64,000 nucleotides of DNA from Physcomitrium patens (lineage: Eukaryota; Streptophyta; Bryopsida; Funariales; Funariaceae). The notes beneath the pieces are model-generated. The model was not told the origin of the DNA. It did no database searches and saw only the letters and a program-made list of their open reading frames with translations. Each line of letters begins with the position of its first letter. The stretch's first letter is position 1. Location of the stretch: contig NC_037265.1 in assembly GCF_000002425.4 (NCBI RefSeq), positions 5,458,323 to 5,522,322 of the forward strand, in the 5' to 3' direction. Positions 1 through 12,459 of this stretch are shown one piece after another. Position numbers and translations under genes: made by a program.

Positions 1-736
1 TGCTGATATAGGAGGTGCAGTGTATTTTCCTCAATGGCGTGCCGATTGTGCTTTGTGGAGGAAAACAAAGTTATTTTCTAAAAAATTCCTATCAATTAGT
101 TCATTAGTACTTGGCATCTTTGGTCTCCATGATCGAACTTGACGTACACCTCCCTTGGTTATAAAATTGTGTAGCATAAGTTTTGTTTAACTCACCAACA
201 ATCCCTGGTTCTCTCCGTGGTAATTGTTTGCCGCAAATAAGCTGGTATTGTGACATCTCAAGTCGGCAAACTTCATTGCATCTCTAAAAACTCTTCATTT
301 CCTGACTCATCCTAATTTGATTTTTTCTTTCTTCTCACTTCGGTATTTTCAGGGTCTGTAGAAAGCACCTCGAACATCAGCATGTGATGATCATCACCAA
401 TTGAGGTGCAAAAGAGATGACTATTACAGAAATCAAAGCAGCAGTGGAGCAATTTTAAAGCAGTTTTTATTTCGATTGAAAGAATCGGTGAAGAAAGCAA
501 CCAACTTGCTCAAAGTCGTGGCCATGGTGTTGAGGATAGTAATTCAATGTGGCAATAAGCTGATGTGTGCTTCGAGTGCTAAAAATGCGGATCGAAGTGT
601 CTCCATCTGCTATTTTCACTACACTAATGAACACCTTATTTAACTGTTGTGTGTCATTCAAAGCAAAGTACTTGAAAATGGTTGTGCTCTCAGATTGACT
701 TCAATAAACTAGCGTCTAAAAAAGCTGTGCATTATT
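1..736 (+). other. Unrecognised gene-like stretch ending in a poly(A) tract
   Basis: This stretch has a more balanced base composition and fewer homopolymers than the AT-rich DNA to its right, so it may derive from a transcript or gene. Short open frames run through it (for example 401-643 on the plus strand, about 80 codons), but none matches a family I recognise. A pyrimidine-rich run followed by TTTTCAG near 330-352 resembles a 3' splice site. An AATAAA at 703-708 followed 28 bp later by an A-tract looks like a copied mRNA 3' end. It could be the 3' part of a processed retrocopy, the last exon of a decayed host gene, or chance. The left part lies outside the window. No function is assigned. 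Confidence 0.3.
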
Positions 737-765
737 AAAAAAAAGAAAAAAAAAAAAAAAAAAAA
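703..765 (+). terminator. AATAAA signal followed by a genomic A-tract
   Basis: AATAAA lies at 703-708 and a nearly pure A-run (one G) lies at 737-765. The roughly 30-bp spacing is that of a plant polyadenylation signal and cleavage site. An A-tract present in genomic DNA at that spot suggests a reverse-transcribed poly(A) transcript rather than a living gene end. Confidence 0.4.
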
Positions 766-770
766 CTCTT

Positions 771-3599
771 TTGATCACCTAGCTCACAGAACACTAAATT
801 ATTTTCAACATACTATTAACAGTTAGAGAAACTCGAAGGGGAAAAAGAAAGACAAGAAGCTCATGCTTAGAAACAATGCTTAAATCTATTTTTGAACCAG
901 TATCACCCTGTTGCCAAAAGCCCAAAACAAAGACTTCGGCTCAGCTGCAAACTAACTTAAGAGGACCTGTTTTGGAGCACTCATTTTATCTATTCAAGTT
1001 AAATTTTAATTTTTTAATTTTTGAAACATCAGAGGGTTTACTTCCTCGTTTAGGATTATTAAATAAATAATTATATACAATGCCGAAGGACCTTATTAAG
1101 GTTTTGAGGAAGAAGGATATACGTACCTTGCACAGGGAAGTAGTATTCTACCTAATTGATTTTTTTATTCTAAAATTTCTACTTTGTTGTCTTTGATCTA
1201 TATTTTAAATAATTTTTAGAAGTTTTAAGTTATTTTTAAGCAATTTAATTTGATTTTTTTCCCTAGTTTGTACCAAATAGCTCTTATTATTTTATAAATT
1301 GGTTCTATAATTGCGTTTCTTCTATTGCATTAAGTTGTATCTTCTCTTTAAATAATTTGGTATATTTTTGTATGAATTGTCCAAAAACACACTCCTACAA
1401 TAAATGACCATACGATTTTCTTGTTCTGCTTATAGATAATTTGTTAGAATAAGTATGCAAGTTAATGGCTTTATTCAACCTAATGCAGATAAAATTGATA
1501 AAGATGCTAGATTTATATTTCCATATTTATTGAGCCACTAAAGACTCCCAAAAACTATAAAGTTTTTTTTTTTTTTTTTTTTTTTTTTTGTTAATTTTTT
1601 TAAAGCATAAATTGTAATGGCCATTGATTTTAGTACATGATTTTCAATGGTAAGCATTGACTATTATCTTCTTATGCCAAACCAACCATATCAAAGTGGG
1701 TCTTGTTTTCCTTGGTTTTATTTAAAAGAGGTTATTATTCATTGAGAATTGTGAATAAAAATTTCTATATTATTTAGTGATTTAAACTAATGCCATTGGG
1801 ATAAAATTCCAAAGGAACTTTTGGCCTAGCCAAGTTAAAAATGACAGAGTTTTGTAGCACTATGAGTATTCAATTTATTTAGTATTAATTTTATTAAGAT
1901 GTAAATAATTTTGCTTAAAGGCCAATTGTCTAATAAAGTATAATTTGCCTTTAAGTCAAAAAATTTAGTTCAAATCTTAATAAATATATAAATAAATAAA
2001 TGAATAAATAAGCATTGAATTTTTTTGTTGTATATCTTTGATCCTAAATTATATATTTTATTAACTATTTTTTACACTTTGAATTTTTTACAAACTTAGA
2101 TGTGTAAGTAGTCATCCAATACAGATTTCTTTTTTCTATTTTTTTGGATATTTTGATTGATTGAATTCAATTAATAATATGTTTGAAGATGATGAAGATG
2201 TTGGATTTTCTTAGCATAATTGCTTTAAGCATCCATCTAAATAATACTACTTCAAATACTATTTAAAAATTTAAGAGATTATGTTCATATTTATAAATAT
2301 ATTATTTGATTATATTCTATATAATTTTTATTTTTCTATTATTTTCTTTTTTAATTGATAAAAAACTCTTTTTTAAGTATCTAATTATTTGTATGGTCTT
2401 TATAGATTTTATTTACTCTTTAATTAAAAAAATAATAAAAATAAAAATAAAATAATTATAATTTTAATTTTACTTATTATATTTGATTTTTAAAGTACCA
2501 ATTAATTTTTTTCGAATAAAAAAATATTTATAATTAAAAACCAATATTAATAATAAAAGAAGTACCTAACAATTTGTAATTTTTTTCTATATAAGCTTAT
2601 TTTTTATTATGCTTATTGAGCTAGAAAAGCTTGGAGTTTAAAATTAGTACATAGCTTTTGATTTATTCTAGTTAATCTTGAGTCTTAAGGCAAGATTTTA
2701 TATTGAGATGACTTCCAAGAATATATCAATATTATTTAAATTTTTCTTAAGTTGGTTAAATATCAAATAAGAAGCTAGTTTGTGTTATTACTTTTTTTAG
2801 GCATATTAATTTATCTATGTCAAAAAAATTATTATAATTTTGATAGAATTCAAAACATAAATATGAATTAAAAAGAAAATTATGTGCTAATGTAGCAATT
2901 TAAAATTAAGTAGAATTGATATCTTTATCATTTTTAAAATTGGCAATTTTGGATATTGATCTTCTGACTTTGACTATTTAAAAAAATACTTTTGATCAAG
3001 TATCTTCAAAAGTTGTTCATTTGATTTTAGATCTAATATGTTGGTCTTGTAAAATCAAATGAATAATTCTTGATTAATAGAGTTGGATGTGGAGGCTTAT
3101 TCAAAGGTAGTTAAAGAAGAGTATTTTTTTTTTAATTTTATATCTAAATATGTGGATAGTTTATATTATATAGATTCAAGTATGAGATCTTTAAATCTTT
3201 TCAACAAAGAAGATTTAATTATTTTTATTTCTCTAAGATAATTTGATTATGTTTTTTTATAGAAAAAAAACTACAAAATTTAGATGTCTTCTTTATACTT
3301 TTTATAAATCTTGATCTACTACTATCAAATCTTTGTTGTATATAGATGTTTTTTTTTTTTTTTTTTTATTCTTTTTGATGTATTCTAATACTCTTCTAAA
3401 ATTATTTGAATTGTTGAACTAAGAAGAATATATATTCATCTTTGGTAGCTTTGTCTTCTATATGGTTGTATCTTAGAACTACTTCTAAGATGAAATATTA
3501 TACTTATTTTTTAAAAATTATGATGACATTCTAATGTATTGTAATTTTTAAGATTTTAGGACCAAAGAAGGTGTTATCAATTTGCATATAAGATTTTGG
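771..3599. other. AT-rich DNA with no recognised gene
   Basis: About 2.8 kb of very AT-rich sequence with long homopolymers: a 27-bp T run at 1,563-1,589 and a 19-bp T run at 3,349-3,367. Short open frames such as 876-1,070 show no motif. A 14-bp inverted repeat sits around 3,016-3,065 (TTCATTTGATTTTA and its complement). The last few hundred bases could belong to the copia remnant that follows, but I cannot align them reliably. Confidence 0.5.
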
Positions 3600-4320
3600 A
3601 AATGAAAGTATGGTTGTCTACAAATTGTAATAGACAACAATTTGAATTTTAGAATTATTATAGTTTATAACTCAGAAGTTTTGCCGTCTTCTTATCACAA
3701 GATTATAATTATAATTTCAAATAAGATATTGGATTTTGTTATTGTAATTACTTGAAGTGCAAAGCATATTGCTAATAAAGATATAGATATAATTGTTATT
3801 CTTGTAATGATTAAATTTATGATACTATCGTAAACTTTATAATTTATTGTGATACTTGGGATTTTTGTAATACTTGAGTTATTTATTAGGTACACGGATT
3901 GGAGTAGCAATATTAGATTTTTAGCTATGAATTTAAATATCACCATAATATTTTGTCTTTGAGTTATTATAAGCAAACTCAAGGATTATATTTAATTCTT
4001 GCAAGTATTAGAATTAGATAATATAATAAAACCAAAGATATGTAGTAAGTCTATTTTAAAATCTTTTTTTCCTATCCTCTCCTTCTTCCACATCTAAAGT
4101 TGGCATATCATGTCCAAAAAAGAATTGCCAAAATAAGTAATAATTAAGGCTATTTATTTACATCTTATAAATAAATTGCCAATAATTCTTCTTATTTACA
4201 TCTTATAAATGAATCTTTAAGACTTATAATCAAATTTTCAAATATAAAAATATTTATTATTACATATCAAATTTATACAAAAAATCATAAATATCCAATA
4301 ATATTAGATATAAATAGTGA

Positions 4321-4323
<3 letters not shown>

Positions 4324-4357
<34 letters not shown>
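4324..4357. repeat. (TA)n microsatellite
   Basis: About 34 bp of alternating T and A, 41 bp left of the solo LTR. Confidence 0.95.
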
Positions 4358-4359
<2 letters not shown>

Positions 4360-4398
4360 AATTCTTAATAGATCCAAATTTTTACTAAATCAACCTAT

Positions 4399-4951
4399 TG
4401 TCAAGGACAAAGACTCGATGAGGGAAAATATACACAAAAAGGCTATCTCGATATAATAAGTCAAAATATAAACAAGTAGGTATATTAAAAGGAAACTGGA
4501 ATGGCTATTGCCACAAGACAAGAAACTAAAGACTCTTGAACCTGGACTAGAAGCAAGAAAGGAGTTGACAAGAGTGAAGAAGCCTTCACTCTTGTCTCTA
4601 TATATACTATCTAACTAGGGGCTACGTGGCGACGTTCTATAGGACCTCTAATATGTGTTGACTTTGTAGGACACATGCCTTGACTTACAAGGCAAGTTTT
4701 TCTACGTGTGGGCCACATAGTTAGCTTGATCTTCAAGCTAACAACATGTGTGGCACATGGCCAACTTGTTGACCACGTTTCTAATCCAGAAAGTCAATTA
4801 AAGACACCTATGAAGTCAAAGCAGCGTCTAGGAAGTTTCTAGGAAACTTATATATTAAATATTATAGAATTAACTTACTTTTATCTACTTTTACTTACTT
4901 CTACCTATTTCTATATGTAATTATTAGCTTACATGATTATGGCCGTGACAC
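4399..4951 (-). repeat. Solo LTR of the chromovirus family with perfect 5-bp duplication
   Basis: A 553-bp LTR in minus orientation, beginning TGTCAAGGAC and ending GGCCGTGACA on the plus strand. It is flanked on both sides by CCTAT (4,394-4,398 and 4,952-4,956), an intact target-site duplication. It differs from the 5' LTR of element I by only a few percent by eye, so it is fairly young. With no internal region, it is best explained by recombination between the two LTRs of a former full element. It sits inside copia remnant K. Confidence 0.93.
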
Positions 4952-7251
4952 CTATGCATGATGAAGAATATGATAATTATGATGAATGTGATTGATTTTT
5001 ATTGGATTTGGATCCAACAGTAGAGAAATAAATCTAGAGATCATTGATTATTGGCAAACCTCTAACCAATACCCTTATGAACAAGATGCCAATTGAGGAC
5101 ATGGAGAATCTTATCACAAAAAAAATATATATATAAAAGCACTTATAGCCAATAAAAAATCTGATTATATGTAGTATATAGGCTTGAGAGCAATTCAATA
5201 CATGCGTCATGAGTTAGAAGAATTTGTAAAATGTACCATAAGTGAAGATAAGTAAGTTATCTACTTTGGAGACAATTCTATATCTTACATCATAAAAAGA
5301 TATAGTGATGTCAACTTAAAATTTATAAATAGATGAGAAGATTACACCAAATGTTTTACATGTACTAGGACTTGCAAAAAACTTGTTCTATACCAAAGAG
5401 TTAGATAAGGAATGTAGAGAAATTTGTATTAAAGTTGGAACATCCACACTCATAAAAAAAATTTGTCAAATGATTACAACATCCATGTTAAATCTTGATT
5501 TATATAAATTAAGTACAATGATTACATCAAATAAGCACCAAATTGCTATCCTAGCTATTACATACTTAAATCAAGATTATTGCAATACTCAAGACCGAGA
5601 TACATAAATTAGCAAAGATTAAAAGAAATACAAAAAATGACTAATAGAATTAATTTCTTTAATGAAAATAAAGTAATTTTATGTCAATATTCTATAAAAA
5701 TTAAGCAATATAAAGAAAAAAAATTCTATACAAGGTGTGCAAAGAGCTAAAAAATGATTAAGACTTATACATTTCAATATTTGTGGTTCTATGCAAATTG
5801 GAATACATTCTAGATGTCCTTGTTTTACTACATTTATTGATGATCTATCAAGATATTTTCATGTCTATTTAATGAAATATAAATTAGAATTATATAATAA
5901 ATTTATTTTATATAAAAAATTTATAGAAAAAAAACATATATTTTAAAATTAAAATACTAAGATACAATTGTGGAAGTGAATATAAATCAGATGCATTTAA
6001 AGATTTGTATAATAAAAAAAGAATAAAATGAGAATTTACTACAGCTTATACACCATAATAAAATGATGTTTTTGCAAAATAGAATAAGACATTAGTAGAA
6101 AAAATTCTTATAATGTTATCCTATTCTAAATTATTCACAATTTTTTGAAGTAAAGCATTCTAAACAACAAATTATCTTCAAAATAGGAGTCCTATAAAAT
6201 CTATACAAAGAAACAAGTTCCTATTTACATTATAGTATAGAAGGCAACCTAATGTATCTTACTTTAAAATCTTTGGATATAAAGTCCATATTTTTATTCT
6301 TAAAGATATTAGAAAGAAATTAGATTCTCACACTCAAGAAGCCATCTTTTTAGACTATAGTAAAAAATCTAAGACCTATTAACTCATGAATATTCAAATT
6401 AGATAAATCATTATTTTGAGAGATATTATCTTCAATGAGATTTTATATGATGTAAAAGAAAAACAATTTTGACAAGATGCAAATGAAGAGCTTTTTATTG
6501 AGTCAAAATTCTTTAAGCATCCTTCAACAACAATAAGGTCTAATCTAAAAAACATACTTTGTACTCAAAAAGTATGTCTTTACAATCAATACCACTACCA
6601 AGAGATCCACATATATCTAATCAATAAATAATATTTAATTAAAAATAATTATCTAATAGTTCTCAAAATATAAGAAGACAACCTCCTTCTCACATTGATA
6701 TAATTGAATCTTTTTTTCAACATTAATTACATAATGATTATAAAATCTCACCTCTTGAAGACAATAAAGTCAATTCTATATTGATAGAACAAAGTCTTTT
6801 AACTAATTTATGACCTACAAGAACTATTAAATCATTAAAAGATTATTAAAATCCATATAAGGAAGAAAAGAATATAAACATCAATGCCATAAAAATCAAC
6901 AAGCTTAAATAGTTTCTACTAACATAGAAATTCTACAATCTATTCAAGAAGCATTAGAATAGGTCGATGTTAAATAATGGCAAGAAGCCATCACTATTAA
7001 GCTTCAATTATTAGATAAAAATAAAATATGGCAACTCTACCTTCAAATCAAGCATCAATTTCTTCCAAGTAGATATCTAAGTTTAAAACTAAGACTAATA
7101 GAACTATTGACAAGTATAAAGCCAAATTAATTTCAAGAGACTTTATTCAAGTTTAAGGTATTTGATTACATGGAAACATTCTCTTTTGTAGTCAAATTTA
7201 ACTCAATAAAGGCCCTCCTTACATTAGCAGCTGAATATAAACTAGAGATAT

Positions 7252-7750
7252 TGTCATGAACATATATATTTACCTTGATAATTATCTAGATAATAAGAAT
7301 AGATAGAAGTAAGTCAAAGTAGATAAATATGATAATAGCTTGTAGAAAGCTTCCTAGATGCTTCATAGATGTTGCTTTGCCTTTATACATGTCTGTAGGT
7401 GATTGGTAGATTGAAAACTTGGCCAACAAAGAAGCTTCATGTTGACATGTTGACCACCTATAGTATAAGTTGGACATATGGTGCACTCCTACAAAACTTG
7501 CCTTGCAAATTAGACATGTGTCTTGCAAGTTGAAAGTGTATTAGAGGTCCTATAGCATATCGCTATATAATTCTTAGTTAAGTAGTATATATAGAGACAA
7601 GAGAGAGGTCCTCTTCACTCTTGTCAGCTCCTTTCTTGCTTTTAGTCTAGTTTCAAGAGTCTTATATTTTCTACTCTTTAGCAATAGCCATTCCAGTTCT
7701 TCTTTGAATATACATACTTTCTTCTATTTTGTCACTTTTTTTTTAATATA
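7252..7750 (+). repeat. Chromovirus-family LTR copy, incomplete
   Basis: Plus-orientation LTR similar to that at 57,890, starting TGTCATGAAC. The TATA region and the hairpin downstream of it are recognisable around 7,585-7,625. Similarity fades near 7,750, so it is incomplete. It lies directly against the reverse-transcriptase part of copia remnant K. I could not confirm a target-site duplication. Confidence 0.75.
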
Positions 7751-7878
7751 GATTAGGATATGGTGCCATAGAAAGGCTAAGAAGTTTTTCAAAAAGTTTA
7801 TATAGAATCACCTAAATAGGCCCACTTCCTCAAATGATTATGATATACTATGCAGTATTATAAGTTTTATAAGCCTAA

Positions 7879-7929
<51 letters not shown>

Positions 7930-9195
7930 TAAAATAAGTTTTATATACATATAATCACTTTTTAAAAAAATTATCATATTAAAAAAAATTAAGAATTTTA
8001 AATTTTCTTTTCAAAAATAAAGGCTCAATAAATTTTACAAGAATAAATAATACCATCTTTTATTTCAAATAAAAATTAATAATTATAAAATTTGTAAATT
8101 TTCTGAATAAGAATCAAAATAAAACTTTCTTTAAGTATATAAAGTTATAAAGTTATAATATAAATTATAATATATCTTTATATAGATATTTATTAGTTGT
8201 ATTTGTTTGAATATCTTTATAATAATAGACAAAAATAACTTTTTAATAGTTACATCATGTATAAATAATTATTAATTTATATATTTATTTATTTCTTTTC
8301 TTATATAATTGAAAAAAATATAAGATTTAGAAGGCATCTACTATTTTATTATAAATTATATACTTGTACCTTAAAACAAAAGATTATATTAATAATGATA
8401 TCATTACAAAGTTAATCTAGACCTTTTGTAAAATCAATATAGTAATTCTTTATTGATTATCTAAACTTATGAGTATAAATTAATATAAAATTTTCTTCAT
8501 TGTTTCTACTTTATAGAATAGTAGCTTTATTTTATTTAGACCTATTGACTTGATAATTCATTGGATTATTATAAATTGCTATAATTTTAAGATTTGGTTT
8601 TAAATGTATCAAAATAAAAACCAATATATTTTTGCCATCATTAAAAAAAGCAAAGAAAATAAGACTTAGATTTGCTTCAAATAAATTTGATTTATCTATC
8701 TATGAAATAGTCAACCTTTATTGAATCTAAGTATGGCCGATTTAGTTAATGTAAGGTCCTAATCTTTGCTAGTAGTATCAAAGATTAGAACTATAAAACT
8801 TTTTTATTAATAATATGATAATAAATTAATTTAATAATATGATGTATTTATAAAGTATTATAAAATAATAAAAATCAATCATTTATTTTAATACATTCTA
8901 AAATTTTAATTAAAAAATTTCTTAAATAATATACAAAATTTAATATCAAAATCATAGAATTAAAAATAAATAAATAAATAAATTAAAATGAGATTTATAA
9001 TTATATTATTTGAAAATGTCAAAATAATAAAATATAAAAATAATAATATAAAAATATAACAAAAAAAATACTAATTCATATTAAAATTTAATTCTAATTA
9101 CTAAAAAACTTTAAAATCTTAATCTACTACACTCTTTATTCTTTATTACATAAGTCAAAACATAAAAAATTAAATATAGAAGAGTAATAAAAATT
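7751..9195. other. AT-rich DNA with no recognised gene
   Basis: About 1.4 kb, very AT-rich, holding the (AT)n microsatellite listed separately. It may include the decayed end of copia remnant K, but I can see no firm motif on either strand. Confidence 0.5.
7881..7926. repeat. (AT)23 microsatellite
   Basis: 46 bp of uninterrupted AT dinucleotides. Confidence 0.97.
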
Positions 9196-9729
9196 ACTAA
9201 AAAGATTTCAGAATAGTTTATGAGCATGACATAGGAAAATTTGGGCTACTCTTGTTAAACTTAAAGAACAATATTGATAGAAAAATATGTATCAAGATAT
9301 GCTTTATTTGTAGAATCATGTAAAAATTATCAAACATATTTTAATATATGAAATCGAGATAGTCTACATCAAGCATATCCTTTAGCTATTCATTTTAAAT
9401 GGATTGTTGATTTGATTATTATAATAAGTAGATTATGAAAAATGGAATATTTGGTCTTGGTTTGTAAGAAATAAAATAAATCTTCAGTAGTTGAGAGTCT
9501 TTTCTAATTTATAAAAATTTAATTATCTAAATTTTTAAATACTTTTTTATAACTATTTGTTTAAATATCCAACAATTCCCATAAAAATCTCAATTATGAT
9601 TGATATAAATTTCTCCAACAAGTAATCTATTCTAGTTCATTCATATTAATTAATTTATAATTTAATTGATTAAGTCGTCTACTATTTTATTTTAACTTTT
9701 CAACTTTTTACCGATTTAAATTCACTTTT
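9196..9729 (+). pseudogene. Ty3/gypsy integrase remnant, not of the chromovirus family
   Basis: A broken integrase-like stretch about 9,290-9,520. Short similarities include ESCKNYQTY (cf. the zinc-binding SCxxCQ part), HPxYPLxIHFKWIVDL (cf. the start of the catalytic core) and a following W-x-Y-LVL pattern. These resemble a plant gypsy lineage different from the chromodomain family, whose core reads SMDFITDLP. The element is old and has many breaks. It ends against the LTR copy at 9,730. Confidence 0.5.
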
Positions 9730-10256
9730 TATCAAGGACATAAATTTTAGAGAGAAGAAATCTTAATATTTTCTTGTGTCACTCAAAAAGACTAAGAAAT
9801 TATTCAAAGATGATAATATATTGAACTAGAATGGCTATTACTAAAGATAAAAAGACTAAAAGTCTTGAAACAAGACTAATGACTAGAAAGGCGTTGACAA
9901 GAGCAAAGAAGCCTTCACTCTTGTCTCTATATATATTCTTAACTAGGAGTTATATGGCAATGTCCTATAGAACCTCCATAATGTGTTGACTTTGTAAAAC
10001 ACATATTTTAACTTGCAAGGCATTTTTTTTATATATGTCTCACATAGTTAGTTTGTTCTATAAGCTACTAACATGTGGTTACTTATTGACCAAGTTTCTA
10101 GCCTACCAATCAACTACAAATATATGTAGAGACAAAACAACATCAAAGAAGCTTTTAAAAAGCTTTTCCAAAAAATATTATGAAATGAATCTACTTTTAT
10201 CTATTTCTACTTGATCTTATAGGTAAATATTAGAATAAATATGTATGTCTGAAACA
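9730..10256 (-). repeat. Old chromovirus-family LTR copy
   Basis: Minus-orientation LTR of about 527 bp. The internal landmarks are recognisable in order: GGCTATT block, hairpin, TATA box, and the AGGACCT and TGTTGACTTTG blocks. It is clearly more diverged than the copies at 4,399 and 11,336, mainly by transitions. Its outer bases have changed and I see no clear target duplication, so the ends are accurate to a few bases only. Confidence 0.75.
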
Positions 10257-10632
10257 CCTTCAATCTCTACAATAATAACACAACCACTTAAATAACACAA
10301 GACATTCAAATAATTTAACAAAAAAAAACTTACACTCAAAAAATTATTTTATTAGATGATTTAATTTACATCCATAAAATTTTTAATTTTTATTTTAATT
10401 TTTATTTGGTATTAAATATCATCCAAAATTTTAAATTTCATTCAAGAAAAATTTTCATTCATGAATAACTTTTCATCTATGAATAAAAAATCATCCATCT
10501 TAAAATATTCATCTATAAAGTTTCATCTAAATTGATGAAAATTCATACTTAATTGAATTTCATTCAGTATTTAATATTTTTTATCCAAACCCTAATTTAT
10601 TTCAAATCTAAGCTAACATCATCTTACGATAT
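10257..10632. other. AT-rich spacer
   Basis: 376 bp between an LTR copy and large element copy 1. It contains loosely repeated ATTCATCC/ATTCATC words around 10,430-10,560. No gene is seen. Confidence 0.5.
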
Positions 10633-11335
10633 TGTATAATAACATGACTATATGGTGAAAAATAAAAACATGGATGTTATTATAGAAGTTCCTAGTAAAA
10701 AGATGTAGTAGAAAAACAAGGATAAGTGATAGGAAGATAATAAAAGATTTAGTTTTAATGTTGCCTTTTAGAGAAGGATCTTCTATTTGCTTTATAGTGG
10801 CATAAATACTTCAAGTCAAAGTAAATAAGATAAGTAATTGATATAAACATGTTTAGAAGAAAGTTAAAAATAGGCTTAAGCAAAAATTACCTCAAATTAT
10901 TAAATATTGACACTCAGAGAGGACCAGTTGTCAACCTTGGTCAAAATCAAATCCCAAGGCACAAAACCATGCACCTAGGAAGAAATAGGAGTTTTTTTGG
11001 AGATTGGCAAGTTAGATTGGAGAGTTAACTTGAAGCTTATTTTAGAAGCACAAGGTTTGTTTTCATAAGATTTGAGAGGACTTAGCAATTGTTGTTCAAA
11101 ATTAGGGTTTATATTAGTGACTTTGGATTTATGCAATATAATTAAGAATAGCATTCTCAACTAGTTTGTGCAATTGGTATTACATCTATAATTCAAAATT
11201 TGGCAGTGCTTGGTTGATTGGGCTTGCTAAATGTGTGGAAAATTTTGTATTAATCTAATTATGAAGTAGAGAGATATTTAATTTTTAATACAAGAGGATA
11301 TCAAAAGTTAATAGTTTGAAGTTAGGTAGAGTTTC

Positions 11336-11896
11336 TGTCAAGGACAAGAACTCGATGAAAAAACAATTCAGACAAGTGAGCCTTCACTCAAAGAGAAGTA
11401 ATAAAATATATATAAACAAGGATATATATTAAAAGAGAAATTGGAATGGCTATTGCCAAAAGACAAGAAAATTAGAGACCCTTGAAACTAGACTAGAAGC
11501 AAGAAAGGAGTTGACAAGAGTGAAGAAGCCTTCACTCTTGTCTTTATATATACTATCTAACTAGAGGCTACGTGGCGACGTTCTATAGGACCTCCAATAT
11601 GTGTTGACTTTGTAGGACACATGCCTTGACTTACAAGGCAAGTTTTTCTACGTGTGGGCCACATAGTTAGCTTGATCTTTAAGCTAACAACATGTGTGGC
11701 ACATGGCCAACTTGTTGACCACGTTTCTAATCCAAAAAATCAATTAAAGACACCTATGAAGTCAAAGCAACGTCTATGAAGCTTCTAAGAAGCTTTCATA
11801 TTAAATACTATAGAATTAACTTACTTTTACCTACTTTTACTTACTTCTACCTATTTGTATATATAATTACTAGCTTACATGATTATGTCCGTTACA
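11336..11896 (-). repeat. GY1 3' LTR
   Basis: 561 bp, TGTCAAGGAC to CCGTTACA on the plus strand. It is followed at about 11,897-11,912 by the complement of a purine-rich tract (ACCCTCCTTTCT), the plus-strand primer expected just inside a 3' LTR. Confidence 0.93.
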
Positions 11897-11924
11897 TTAC
11901 CCTCCTTTCTAGGGACGAGTTCCA

Positions 11925-12375
11925 CGAGGAGCGATCATCATATGTTAAGGAAATCTATGATGCGAAAAATTGTATTTGCCACATACTCTCATCTTTGTTC
12001 TCTTCGAAGATGATTGATAGGGCCTCTCAACCATCGGTAGTGTCCCATATCAGGGCAAGAAGACCACCTAGTTATTTGATCATTCTTGAGGCCTTCATAA
12101 CTTCCTTTGAAAAGAATATTTGGAACACCATCAGGAGTTGTTTCTACCTCTAGCACAATCACCAAACATCGGGAGTCTCTTTCCAAATCGTGATACCAAA
12201 CACGTTATATCTCGCCATCTATTCGAGGAAGAACATGTCATTCTTGAAGATCTTCATCTTGATTGCATCATCTTGAAGGTTGTGACAATCGTAATGTCTC
12301 ATCCGATAGGTCAACAAATGAAGGTTCTTCAGTCGAATCCACTAGTTGTTGGTTCTCCATCTCCTGAGCGTCACT
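11925..12375 (-). pseudogene. ORF3-like region of GY1
   Basis: Homologue of the extra 140-codon frame of element I (63,248-63,670), placed identically between the chromodomain and the 3' LTR. A 66-codon open part at 11,989-12,186 aligns almost residue for residue, including GVPNILF.GSYEGL and MGHYRWLRGPINHLRR. Function is unknown. No zinc finger, chromodomain or protease motif is visible. The region is a fossil within GY1. Confidence 0.8.
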
Positions 12376-12459
12376 ACTACAAAGAAGCTACAAACAAGAA
12401 TTGAAAGTAGAATGTTATCTTGCCTATATGTTGTTTCTTTTATAAAGAACGTTTTCATC

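Larger units (their letters stand above)
3600..7251 (+). mobile_element. Ty1/copia retrotransposon remnant K
   Basis: A heavily decayed copia-type element with many breaks. Parts in order: an LTR-like segment about 3,600-4,050, recognised because a diverged relative lies at 51,716-52,395; a gag-pre-integrase region about 5,350-5,540 (VLHVLGLAKNL and DLYKL resemble the family); an integrase core region about 5,760-6,360 (TFIDDLSRYFHVYL, NRSPIKSI, KIFGYKVH); and the start of reverse transcriptase about 6,960-7,250 (WQEAI, YKAKLI, ALLTLAAEY). This is the copia domain order, integrase before reverse transcriptase. A solo gypsy LTR has inserted at 4,399 and another gypsy LTR abuts at 7,252. The element is old. 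Similarities were read by eye. Confidence 0.65.

Noticed and set aside
3016-3065. 14-bp inverted repeat as MITE ends
   Set aside because: Only about 20 bp between arms, no target duplication and no second copy seen in the window.
3695-3982. 95-codon minus-strand open frame rich in Ile
   Set aside because: Low-complexity AT-rich translation within an LTR-like segment; no motif, and the relative at 51,716-52,395 does not keep it.
11776-12153. 125-codon plus-strand open frame
   Set aside because: It runs across the GY1 3' LTR boundary and antisense to the ORF3-like region; a shadow frame.
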